Below, piece by piece: positions 5,919 to 11,046 of a stretch of 11,046 nt of DNA. Every line of letters starts with the position of its first letter. Within the stretch, counting starts at the first letter, position 1. Under the pieces are notes generated by a model, which saw only the letters and a list, made by a program, of their open reading frames with translations, made no database searches and was not told the DNA's origin. The stretch is from Nitrospirota bacterium (GTDB taxonomy: Bacteria > Nitrospirota > JACRHJ01), in assembly GCA_021785055.1 (NCBI GenBank), contig JAJYGS010000043.1, positions 1 to 11,046 of the forward strand. Direction: 5' to 3'. The position numbers and the translations under genes are program-made.

Positions 5919-6500
5919 ATGAAAATAATTTCCGCCGAATTCATAAAGGCGGCGGTGGACGAGCGGGGGTGGCCGAAGGATAAGCTTCCGCAGGTGGCCT
6001 TCGCCGGACGCTCGAACGTCGGGAAGTCCGCGCTCATAAACAGCCTGGTGAACAGGAGGGGGCTTGTGAGGACTTCTTCCACGCCGGGCAAGACGCGGGA
6101 GATAAACTTCTTCCTGGTAAACGGGGCGTTCTATTTCGTGGATCTGCCGGGTTTCGGCTTTGCCAGGGTGCCGGGGAAGGTGCAGGAGTCCTGGGGGGAG
6201 ATGATAGAGAAATATCTGCTGGAATCCCCCCGGTTGAATCTGATAGTATTCCTCCTCGACATCCGGCACAGGCCCGGCAATAACGACATGATAATGAACC
6301 GGTGGCTTGTGGAGAACTCGCTTCCGGCGGCATACGTGGCAACGAAGGCGGACAAGATTGCAAGGGGGGCGAGAAATGGATATATTAACGCAATATCCGG
6401 CGGGCTTGGAGTCTCGGCGGAGAGTATAATACAGTTCTCGTCCGTTACGGGCGAGGGAAAAGACAGGCTCTGGGAAACGATAAAGAAGTCCATAGCGTAG
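5919..6500 (+). CDS. ysxC: Ribosome biogenesis GTP-binding protein YsxC/EngB
   Basis: This is an essential TRAFAC-class GTPase that acts late in assembly of the 50S ribosomal subunit. The 193-residue length is typical. G motifs appear in order: G1 GRSNVGKS (30-37), G2 threonine in TPGKTREINFF (55-65), G3 DLPGFGFA (75-82), G4 TKADK (142-146) and G5 SSVTGEG (174-180). The family signatures VAFAGRSNVGKSALIN and STPGKT separate it from Era and Der. The ATG at 5919 gives the standard N-terminus ahead of the G domain, with only a weak upstream purine stretch. It is separated from the preceding gene by the repeat element at 5731-5898, so its expression may depend on read-through or on a promoter I cannot identify. 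Confidence 0.96.
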   Translation: MKIISAEFIKAAVDERGWPKDKLPQVAFAGRSNVGKSALINSLVNRRGLVRTSSTPGKTREINFFLVNGAFYFVDLPGFGFARVPGKVQESWGEMIEKYLLESPRLNLIVFLLDIRHRPGNNDMIMNRWLVENSLPAAYVATKADKIARGARNGYINAISGGLGVSAESIIQFSSVTGEGKDRLWETIKKSIA

Positions 6501-6525
6501 ACCGGATAATAATGGAGGTGTTGCA

Positions 6526-7110
6526 ATGGGCATAATCGGAAAGGCGGTGCTTGCATTGGCTATGATTGCGGTTACAGGCGGTTCGGCTCAGGCGAAGGAC
6601 CCTGTTGCGGTTATAAAGACCGCGAAGGGCGACATTACCATAAAGCTTCTGAAGGAAGACGCTCCGAAGCACGTGGAAAACTTCGTAAAGCTCGCCGAGT
6701 CGGGCTTTTTTAACGGACTTACGTTCCACAGGGTCGTGCCGGGTTTTGTAATCCAGGGCGGAGACCCCTTGGGCAACGGCACCGGCGGCCCGGACAAGGC
6801 CGCGATGGAAAAGGCCTACGGCGGCAAGATACCCGATTACATCAAGCAGGGGCCTGGCGGGAGCGATTACACCCTGCCTGCGGAGATAAAGGCGCCTCAT
6901 GTAGACGGCGCCGTCGCTGCGGCGAGGCTCGGAGACCAGGTAAATCCCCAGAGGCGCTCAAGCGGGAGCCAGTTCTATATCTGCATGGGGGCGCAGCACT
7001 TCCTGGACGGCCAATATACCGTTTTCGGACAGGTAACGAGCGGCATGGACGTGGTGAAAAAGATCCAGATAGGCGACAAGATGCTATCGGTAACGATAAA
7101 GGAAAAGTAA
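6526..7110 (+). CDS. ppiA: Periplasmic cyclophilin-type peptidyl-prolyl cis-trans isomerase
   Basis: This enzyme catalyses cis-trans isomerisation of peptidyl-prolyl bonds. An N-terminal signal peptide (hydrophobic residues 7-19, likely cleavage after SAQA at 23) places it in the periplasm. The cyclophilin core shows FHRVVPGFVIQGGDP (67-81) with catalytic Arg69, GSQFYI (147-152) and FLDGQYTVFGQV (159-170). Compared with the usual compact bacterial form, about 20 extra residues (about 89-112, between GTGGP and SDYTLPAEI) extend a surface loop. GGAGGTG (6514-6520) precedes the ATG. The stop codon directly abuts the bamD start, so the two are very likely co-translated. The orthology to E. coli ppiA is by type and location only. 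Confidence 0.92.
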   Translation: MGIIGKAVLALAMIAVTGGSAQAKDPVAVIKTAKGDITIKLLKEDAPKHVENFVKLAESGFFNGLTFHRVVPGFVIQGGDPLGNGTGGPDKAAMEKAYGGKIPDYIKQGPGGSDYTLPAEIKAPHVDGAVAAARLGDQVNPQRRSSGSQFYICMGAQHFLDGQYTVFGQVTSGMDVVKKIQIGDKMLSVTIKEK

Positions 7111-7893
7111 ATGAAAACCAGGTATTACGCGGCTTTTGCGCTTGCGGCTCTCCTGGCGGCCCTGCCTGCCTGCACCGTCTTGAACTGGGGCGGGCCGCCG
7201 GCCGGCGCCAAGGCGTCCCAGGGCGATCCCGACAAGATATTCAAGCAGGGCGAAAGCCTGCTCGCCAAGGGCGATTACAAGCAGGCCCGCAAGAAATACA
7301 ACGAGATACGCGCGCACGACCCGGAGAGATACTACGACGCGCTGGTCGAGGTGCGCCTGGGAGATTCCTATTACGAACAGGGCAGATACGCCGAGGCGGA
7401 GGTGGAATATAAACGCTTCTTGATGCTTCATCCGAAGAACAAGGCCGCGCCCTACGTGCTGTACCAGGTCGGGATGTGCAACTTCAGACAGATAGACCTC
7501 CCCGACAGGGACCCGTCCTTCGCACAGAACTCCATAAAGGATTTCTCCAAGCTTCTCAAGGACTTCCCCGGCAATCCCTACGAGGACGAGGCCAAGGAGA
7601 AGCTTCGGCTTTCCAGGGTCTTCATGGCCCGGCACGAGTTCGTAGTCGGCTGGTTTTATTACGAAAAAGACGACTACAAGGCGGCGGCCAGGCGCTTCAA
7701 GGGGATAATCTCCCGGTACCCCGGCAGCCAGAACGAGCCGAAAGTCCTTTATTATCTTGCGGATTCATACATCCGCCTGAAGAAATACGACGACGCCAAG
7801 GACACCCTTGCGATGCTCTACCAGGGGCACCCGAACAACCGCTACGCCGAGAAGGCGAAGAAGGACCTGGCCGGTGAAATCCCGGCGAAGTAG
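7111..7893 (+). CDS. bamD: Outer membrane protein assembly factor BamD (lipoprotein)
   Basis: BamD (YfiO/ComL family) is the lipoprotein scaffold of the BAM complex that inserts beta-barrel proteins into the outer membrane. The 260-residue protein starts with a lipoprotein signal peptide ending in the lipobox LPAC, with Cys21 as the lipid-modified residue. TPR-like helical pairs follow at about 40-72, 77-110, 114-154, 172-205 and 211-245. Family-typical segments include DRDPSFAQNSIKDFSKLLKD (132-151), RHEFVVGWFYY (174-184) and YPGSQNEPKVLYYLADSY (203-220). The ATG directly follows the stop of the cyclophilin gene, with AAAGGA (7098-7103 region) inside that gene's end. No clear T-tailed terminator follows; the next gene is convergent. 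Confidence 0.94.
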   Translation: MKTRYYAAFALAALLAALPACTVLNWGGPPAGAKASQGDPDKIFKQGESLLAKGDYKQARKKYNEIRAHDPERYYDALVEVRLGDSYYEQGRYAEAEVEYKRFLMLHPKNKAAPYVLYQVGMCNFRQIDLPDRDPSFAQNSIKDFSKLLKDFPGNPYEDEAKEKLRLSRVFMARHEFVVGWFYYEKDDYKAAARRFKGIISRYPGSQNEPKVLYYLADSYIRLKKYDDAKDTLAMLYQGHPNNRYAEKAKKDLAGEIPAK

Positions 7894-7994
7894 CCGGATT
7901 TCGGCCCTATGCCCGAAAAAATGTCCTTGTTTTTCAGGCAGTTATAAAACCGCTGCCGCCAAATAAGCAGTCGTTTATATGAGGCGCAACTCCT

Positions 7995-8026
7995 TGCGGA
8001 ATAAGAGAAATTTCTCTTATTCCGCA
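7995..8026. repeat. Perfect 32-bp palindrome
   Basis: Arms TGCGGAATAAGAGAAA (7995-8010) and TTTCTCTTATTCCGCA (8011-8026) are exact reverse complements with no spacer. As RNA this gives a stem of about 14 bp with a 4-nt loop. It is followed by TAAAAAT rather than a T-run on the + strand, so it is not a standard intrinsic terminator for bamD. Confidence 0.9.
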
Positions 8027-8190
8027 TAAAAATCACCCCTTCCCCGCGCCCGTTTTCCGCCCCGAAACCCGCCCGCAGGGGCCGTTTTTGGCCGTGTTTT
8101 CGATACCGGAGAAAAAATTCTATTTTAAAGGAATAATCGCGCTGGAATAAGGAGTTATCGCGGTTAATAATAGAGGCTACCGAGAACGAA

Positions 8191-8258
8191 CTTCACCAAT
8201 CGGACGCCAAAGTACGGAACGGTTCGGGTGAATTTTGCCTGTCGTCCGATACCCGACC
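8191..8258 (+). other. Region with interleaved, competing stems
   Basis: Three pairings are possible: TTCACC (8192-8197) with GGTGAA (8227-8232); ATCGGACG (8199-8206) with CGTCCGAT (8243-8250); and GGTTCGGGT (8221-8229) with ACCCGACC (8251-8258), with one bulge. The first two interleave, so they would form a pseudoknot or exclude each other. This could be a small structured RNA or a decayed repeat; no known RNA family is recognised. Confidence 0.3.
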
Positions 8259-8274
8259 TTTACGGTCAACTGTG

Positions 8275-8300
8275 GATTCTTCGGCGGTGCCTCAGAATGA
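8275..8300. repeat. Imperfect palindromic repeat, GATTCT...AGAATGA type
   Basis: ATTCT (8276-8280) pairs with AGAAT (8294-8298), and GGC (8283-8285) with GCC (8289-8291), giving an interrupted hairpin. It is one of several adjacent palindromic units. Confidence 0.5.
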
Positions 8301-8318
8301 CAGGCGGGGTGGTGTTCA

Positions 8319-8337
8319 CGTCCGTCGCCCTCGGACG
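8319..8337. repeat. Short hairpin CGTCCG/CGGACG
   Basis: CGTCCG (8319-8324) pairs with CGGACG (8332-8337) around a 7-nt loop. The same hexamer pair also appears inside the stems at 8199-8250, suggesting related or partly duplicated sequence. Confidence 0.4.
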
Positions 8338-8351
8338 ATTCTGAACGGGGG

Positions 8352-8399
8352 CCCAGCGTCTTTCAAAGTCGCTGGGTTCCCGCTTTCTAAGGGAATGAC
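8352..8399. repeat. Hairpin joined to a diverged copy of the cassette-end repeat
   Basis: CCCAGCG (8352-8358) pairs with CGCTGGG (8370-8376), with an inner CTTT/AAAG extension across one mismatch. Overlapping it, 8372-8399 reads CTGGGTTCCCGCTTTC followed by GGGAATGAC. It differs from the unit at 2022-2048 only at the fifth base and in the three or four bases at the right of the loop. It is therefore a third, decayed copy of that repeat. Confidence 0.65.
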
Positions 8400-8408
8400 A
8401 AACAATTC

Positions 8409-8428
8409 GGGCGCAATGAATTGCGCCC
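8409..8428. repeat. Perfect hairpin GGGCGCAA/TTGCGCCC
   Basis: GGGCGCAA (8409-8416) and TTGCGCCC (8421-8428) form an 8-bp perfect stem around TGAA, followed by CTACG. Read on the - strand it begins GTAGG before the stem, like the GTAG-led hairpin at 2071-2092. It is a separate small dispersed repeat. Confidence 0.65.
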
Positions 8429-8449
8429 CTACGATTTCATTACCTTCAT

Positions 8450-8472
8450 CCCCCTCTTAAGCTAAGAGGGGG
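8450..8472. repeat. Perfect hairpin CCCCCTCTTA/TAAGAGGGGG downstream of aconitase
   Basis: Ten perfectly paired bases (8450-8459 with 8463-8472) surround a 3-nt loop. It lies 38 bp beyond the aconitase stop codon. On the - strand it could stabilise or end that mRNA, but no T-tract follows, so it is better described as a palindromic repeat than an intrinsic terminator. Confidence 0.65.
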
Positions 8473-8509
8473 AGCGAGGGGGCGTTATGAAAATTTCCGG
8501 ATTCCTAAT

Positions 8510-10432
8510 TCAGCCCTTCCCGCTTGCCAGGTTCAGCGCGCCGCCGGCAAGGATCAACTCGTGGTCGCGTTCAGAGCTAAGCTGCGGGATTACCGCTACT
8601 TTCAGGCCCTTCGTCCTGTCTTCCAGCCTCGGCTTGTCGATGTTGGATATATCAAGCAGCAGTTCGTCGCCCTGGTCGATTTTGTCGTAATCGCCCGCGT
8701 CCCTGAACGTAAGCGGCAGGATGCCGAAGTTGATAAGGTTCGCAAGGTGTATCCTGGCGAAGGACTTAGTTATCACGGCCTTCACGCCAAGGAACATCGG
8801 CGCAAGGGCGGCATGCTCGCGGGAGCTTCCCTGGCCGTAGTTCTCGCCCCCGATTACGAACCCGCCGCCCCATTCCTTCGCGCGTTTTGCGAACCCCGCG
8901 TCCACCGCCTCGAAAACGAACTCGGAAATCTTCGGCAGGTTGCTCCTGAGCGGCAGGACCTTCGCCCCGGCGGGCATGATGTGGTCCGTCGTGATGTTGT
9001 CCCCGGTCTTGATGAGCACGCGCCCTGCCAGCTCCTTCCCCGGCCTCGGCGCGCGCGCAAGTGGAGCGATGTTCGGCCCCCGGACGACGGAAACGTGTTT
9101 GGCCTCCTCAGGCGGAAGAGGCTTGATGATTAGACCGTCGTCGGAGTTGTATTTCTTCGGCATCTTCACGACTACGGGCGGGATGCCGAGCCGGCGCGGG
9201 TCGGTTAGAACCCCGGTTATGGCCGCGGCGGCGCACGTCTCCGGGGAGGCCAGGATTACGCTTGCCGACTTCGTGCCGGAGCGGCCCTCGAAGTTCCGGT
9301 TGAACGAGCGCACCGTAACGCCGCCCGTCGGCGGGGCGAAACCCATGCCGATGCACGGCCCGCAGCCGGATTCGAGGACGCGCGCGCCTGCCTTTATCAT
9401 GGAGGAAAGCCCGCCGGAGGCCGTAATCATGGACAGAACCTGCCGGGAGCCGGGCGAGATTCCGAGCGATACGGACGCCGGGACGACTCTTCCGTCGAGC
9501 ATGGAGGCGACGGTCATAAGGTCTTTGTACGAGCTGTTCGTGCAGGAGCCTATGGCCACCTGCTGGACCTTGAGACCGGCGACCTCCGAGACCTTTTTCA
9601 CCTTGTCCGGCATGTGCGGCATGGCGACCAGCGGCTCAAGCGCGGATAAATCGATTTCGATAATCTCGTCGTAAGCCGCGGACTTGTCGGCCACCAGCTT
9701 CTTCCAGGCGTCAACGCGCCCCTGGGCCTTGAGGAAGGCCTTCGTTATGCTGTCGGACGGGAATACCGATGTCGTGGCTCCGAGTTCCGCGCCCATGTTC
9801 GTAATCGTCGAGCGCGAGGGGACGTCGAGACTCTCCACCCCAGGCCCGAAATACTCGAAAACGCACCCGACGCCGCCCTTGACGGTCTTCAGGCGCAGGA
9901 CTTCGAGGATTACGTCCTTCGCGGATACAAATGCCTGGAGCCGTCCCGCAAGCTTTACGCCGATAACCTTCGGCATCTTTAGAAAGAACGGCTGGCCCGC
10001 CATCGCCAGCGCGACGTCGAGGCCGCCCGCGCCCATCGCAAGCTGGCCTATGCCCCCGCCCGTGGGCGTGTGCGAGTCGGAGCCGAGGAGCGTCGTCCCC
10101 GGTGTCCCGAAGCGCTCAAGATGCACCTGGTGGCAGATGCCGTTTCCTGGACGGGAGAAGTATATGCCGTAGCGCGCGGCGACGGATTGCAGGAAGGCGT
10201 GGTCGTCGGGGTTCTCGAAACCGGTCTGGAGCATGTTGTGGTCAACATAGGAAACGGACAGGTCGGTTTTAACCCTGTCCACGCCCATCGCCTCGAACTG
10301 CAAGTACGCCATCGTGCCCGTGGCGTCCTGCGTGAGGGTCTGGTCTATGCGCACGGCAATCGGCGCCCCCGCCTTCATCTTTCCTTCCGTCAGATGCGCC
10401 TTGATTATCTTCTGAGTAACGTTCATGCCCAT
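8510..10432 (-). CDS. acn: Aconitate hydratase, Aquifex-type (single-chain, about 640 residues)
   Basis: Aconitase interconverts citrate and isocitrate through cis-aconitate in the TCA cycle, using a [4Fe-4S] cluster. The 640-residue length matches the short putative Aquifex-type group rather than the roughly 900-residue AcnA or AcnB. Cluster cysteines are Cys297 (GSCTNSS) and Cys357/Cys360 (SGCGPCIGMG). Other active-site segments are GSDSHTPTGGG (117-127) and FNRNFEGR (377-384). The swivel domain is fused at the C-terminus: GDNITTDHIMPAG (477-489), NYGQGSSREHAAL (531-543) and SFARIHLANLINFGILPL (557-574). The first ATG (10432-10430) is supported by a purine-rich ribosome site, GGGGGTG, about 8 nt upstream; a second ATG two codons later is less well spaced. 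Homoaconitase or isopropylmalate isomerase is the alternative, but the fused swivel domain and overall pattern favour aconitase. It is convergent with bamD. Confidence 0.92.
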   Translation of the reverse strand: MGMNVTQKIIKAHLTEGKMKAGAPIAVRIDQTLTQDATGTMAYLQFEAMGVDRVKTDLSVSYVDHNMLQTGFENPDDHAFLQSVAARYGIYFSRPGNGICHQVHLERFGTPGTTLLGSDSHTPTGGGIGQLAMGAGGLDVALAMAGQPFFLKMPKVIGVKLAGRLQAFVSAKDVILEVLRLKTVKGGVGCVFEYFGPGVESLDVPSRSTITNMGAELGATTSVFPSDSITKAFLKAQGRVDAWKKLVADKSAAYDEIIEIDLSALEPLVAMPHMPDKVKKVSEVAGLKVQQVAIGSCTNSSYKDLMTVASMLDGRVVPASVSLGISPGSRQVLSMITASGGLSSMIKAGARVLESGCGPCIGMGFAPPTGGVTVRSFNRNFEGRSGTKSASVILASPETCAAAAITGVLTDPRRLGIPPVVVKMPKKYNSDDGLIIKPLPPEEAKHVSVVRGPNIAPLARAPRPGKELAGRVLIKTGDNITTDHIMPAGAKVLPLRSNLPKISEFVFEAVDAGFAKRAKEWGGGFVIGGENYGQGSSREHAALAPMFLGVKAVITKSFARIHLANLINFGILPLTFRDAGDYDKIDQGDELLLDISNIDKPRLEDRTKGLKVAVIPQLSSERDHELILAGGALNLASGKG

Positions 10433-10439
10433 GAAGTTT

Positions 10440-10446
10440 CACCCCC
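10440..10446 (-). promoter_or_regulatory. Aconitase ribosome binding site
   Basis: On the - strand, GGGGGTG lies 7 nt before the first ATG at 10432, resembling GGAGGTG. The spacing suits this ATG better than the one at 10426. Confidence 0.6.
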
Positions 10447-10456
10447 TATAAATAAA

Positions 10457-10876
10457 ATGACCGGCGGGAAGCGCCGGGCCAAAGTGACCTGCTATGATAA
10501 TTATACAGTGGCAAAGGGAGGAGAGGCAAGAGAAATTCCTTACGACGCCTTTTCAAGCCGCTCGGCAACCCAGACCTTGAGAGTCTACGGCGAATTATAC
10601 AGCTCGTCGTGGAAGGTGTATTCCAGTACATCCCCGGACAACCATGCAGTCATAGAAGGTTTCACCGACAACAGAGGGTCCGCCGCGTACAACATGAAGC
10701 TCTCGCAGAGGCGCGCCGATGCCGTCAGGAAATACCTTGTGGAAAAATTCGGCGTCAACGCCGAGAAGCTTTCGGCAAAGGGTTTCGGCAAGGGAAACCC
10801 AATAGCAAGCAACAAAACGAAGGCCGGGCGTCAGAAAAACCGCAGGGTGGAGCTTCATATAAAGCCTCTGAAGTAA
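10457..10876 (+). CDS. OmpA-family C-terminal domain, probably a truncated or decayed remnant
   Basis: Residues after about 60 form a clear C-terminal half of an OmpA/Pal-type peptidoglycan-binding domain: VIEGFTDNRGSAAYNMKLS, RRADAVRKYLVEKFGV, LSAKGFGKGNP and GRQKNRRVEL. The Asp in FTDNRG and the Arg in LSQRRADAV that bind diaminopimelate in such domains are present. The front of the protein is abnormal. There is no signal peptide or lipobox, no N-terminal domain, and residues 41-60 do not resemble the family. In the next frame over, 10576-10635 reads LESLRRIIQLVV...QYIP, which joins well to DNHAVIEG. The ATG at 10457 is the first in-frame start here, but the best ribosome site, GGGAGGAG (10516-10523), has no ATG, GTG or TTG suitably after it. 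At most 139 residues, it is likely non-functional or a recent deletion product. Confidence 0.6.
   Translation: MTGGKRRAKVTCYDNYTVAKGGEAREIPYDAFSSRSATQTLRVYGELYSSSWKVYSSTSPDNHAVIEGFTDNRGSAAYNMKLSQRRADAVRKYLVEKFGVNAEKLSAKGFGKGNPIASNKTKAGRQKNRRVELHIKPLK
10461..10477 (-). promoter_or_regulatory. GC hairpin in the aconitase 5' leader
   Basis: CCGGCG (10461-10466) and CGCCGG (10472-10477) form a 6-bp all-GC stem with a 5-nt loop. On the - strand it sits between the predicted promoter and the ribosome site and is followed by TCATTTTATTTA, a loosely terminator-like arrangement. Its role is not known. Confidence 0.35.
10500..10529 (-). promoter_or_regulatory. Predicted promoter of the aconitase gene
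   Basis: On the - strand a perfect -10 box TATAAT (10505-10500) is preceded by TTGCCT (10529-10524), a 4-of-6 match to TTGACA, with 18 bp between them. Transcription would start near 10493, giving a leader of about 60 nt. On the opposite strand an extended -10-like TGCTATGAT (10490-10498) overlaps it, so divergent promoters may share this segment. Confidence 0.5.
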
Positions 10877-10897
10877 TCGGAGCTGATTAAAAAATGG

Positions 10898-10931
10898 AAT
10901 GGGCCCCGGGATTCCGAGGCCCATTTTTTTT
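10898..10931 (+). terminator. Rho-independent terminator
   Basis: AATGGGCC (10898-10905) pairs with GGCCCATT (10918-10925), with an inner CGG/CCG extension, followed by eight T residues (10924-10931). An A-run before the left arm (10889-10894) means it could also work on the - strand. It ends the OmpA-remnant transcript and insulates the next gene. Confidence 0.9.
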
Positions 10932-10940
10932 AATATCCGG

Positions 10941-10946
10941 TATAAT
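10941..10946 (+). promoter_or_regulatory. Predicted -10 box for the last gene
   Basis: A perfect TATAAT lies 31 nt upstream of the start codon at 10978, immediately after the terminator. No good -35 box is found at 16-18 bp upstream, where the sequence is the right arm of the terminator hairpin, so an activator may be needed or the match may be chance. Confidence 0.45.
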
Positions 10947-10977
10947 TAAAAAAACCCCAAACAAAGGAGGCGAGACC

Positions 10978-11046
10978 ATGAGAAAAGTTATTGTCGCATT
11001 TACAGCGCTTGCGCTTTTCTTCGCTTGCTACCTCACCGGAACAACC
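10978..11046 (+). CDS. Start of an exported protein, 3' end outside window
   Basis: Only 23 codons are visible: MRKVIVAFTALALFFACYLTGTT. Two basic residues followed by a hydrophobic stretch indicate a Sec signal peptide. Cys17 in FFAC gives a loose lipobox, so it may be a lipoprotein. A strong ribosome site, AAAGGAGG (10963-10970), lies 7 nt before the ATG. The family cannot be identified from what is visible. Confidence 0.75.
   Translation, partial: MRKVIVAFTALALFFACYLTGTT

Larger units (their letters stand above)
7894..8509. other. Gene-free convergent intergenic region rich in palindromes
   Basis: This is 616 bp between the ends of bamD and the aconitase gene. I find no credible gene in any frame: the short open frames lack ribosome sites and run across repeats. 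The first part (7894-7994) holds only a weak stem, TTTCGG (7899-7904) with CCGAAA (7913-7918), with no T-tract. It is followed by a perfect palindrome (7995-8026), a stretch where GGAATAA recurs (8130-8150), competing stems at 8191-8258, and a dense set of palindromic repeats from 8275 to 8472. Confidence 0.75.

Noticed and set aside
5674..5922. An 82-residue + strand frame between the zinc ribbon gene and ysxC
   Set aside because: It overlaps the end of the zinc ribbon gene in another frame and then runs through the TCGCT-rich repeat; there is no ribosome site or plausible protein.
5796..6533. A 245-residue open frame on the - strand across the repeat element and ysxC
   Set aside because: It lies opposite a complete YsxC with all five G motifs and has no domain of its own.
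7899..7918. Stem TTTCGG/CCGAAA after bamD as an intrinsic terminator
   Set aside because: It is followed by A residues rather than T residues on the + strand and is only 6 bp long.
8272..8460. A 62-residue + strand frame in the convergent gap
   Set aside because: It is built almost entirely of palindromic repeat sequence, with no ribosome site.
8275..8472. The palindrome cluster as a CRISPR array
   Set aside because: The units differ from each other, spacing is irregular, there are no identical direct repeats and no cas gene is in the window.
8561..9674. Long open frames on the + strand (for example 8561-9133 and 8940-9674) opposite the aconitase gene
   Set aside because: They are antisense to a clearly recognised enzyme. 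Their proteins are low-complexity, Arg/Pro/Ser-rich and match no family, and GC-rich codon usage explains their openness.
1..11046. Search for a defence system, prophage, toxin-antitoxin pair or complete insertion sequence
   Set aside because: All sizeable genes are housekeeping enzymes or envelope proteins; no transposase, integrase, nuclease or phage-like gene is visible.

Overview
The window is a stretch of chromosome from a GC-rich, Gram-negative (outer-membrane) bacterium. It holds core-metabolism and cell-envelope genes. The envelope type follows from BamD, a lipoprotein of the outer-membrane assembly machine, and from an exported cyclophilin and an OmpA-type peptidoglycan-binding domain. 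The direct aminotransferase route to diaminopimelate (dapA, dapB, dapL), an Aquifex-type aconitase, frequent ATA isoleucine codons in a GC-rich background and many small palindromic repeats suggest a Desulfobacterota (deltaproteobacterial) or Nitrospirota-like lineage. That placement is an inference; there is no rRNA or tRNA gene to test it.

Layout. From 1 to 7893 every gene is on the + strand in a tightly packed series: dapA (5' end outside the window), dapB, a repeat-bounded small-ORF cassette, a fumarylacetoacetate-hydrolase (FAH) family enzyme, dapL, rph, rdgB, an FmdB-type zinc ribbon protein, a palindromic repeat element, ysxC, a periplasmic cyclophilin and bamD. Many junctions are abutting or overlapping (dapL/rph, rph/rdgB, ppi/bamD), so this looks like one or a few operons. 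The only two breaks of more than about 100 bp in the series, 1667-2108 and 5717-5918, are both filled by repeat elements. The region 7894-8509 has no gene and is packed with palindromes. It separates bamD from a convergent aconitase gene on the - strand (8510-10432). Upstream of the aconitase, in divergent orientation, lies a short OmpA-domain gene that looks like a decayed remnant, followed by a strong intrinsic terminator. The window ends in the signal-peptide region of a new gene.

How the genes work together. DapA and DapB make tetrahydrodipicolinate and DapL converts it directly to LL-diaminopimelate for lysine and peptidoglycan. RNase PH and RdgB handle 3' RNA trimming and nucleotide-pool cleaning. 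YsxC is a ribosome-assembly GTPase. The cyclophilin and BamD act in the envelope on protein folding and outer-membrane insertion. No defence system, prophage, complete IS or CRISPR array is visible. The most unusual items are a 360-bp cassette bounded by 30-bp inverted palindromic repeats and carrying a small AT-rich membrane-protein gene, a 168-bp element with eight same-strand TCGCT pentamers, a perfect 32-bp palindrome, a cluster of several palindromic repeat types, and an OmpA remnant whose middle appears to have been shifted out of frame and back.
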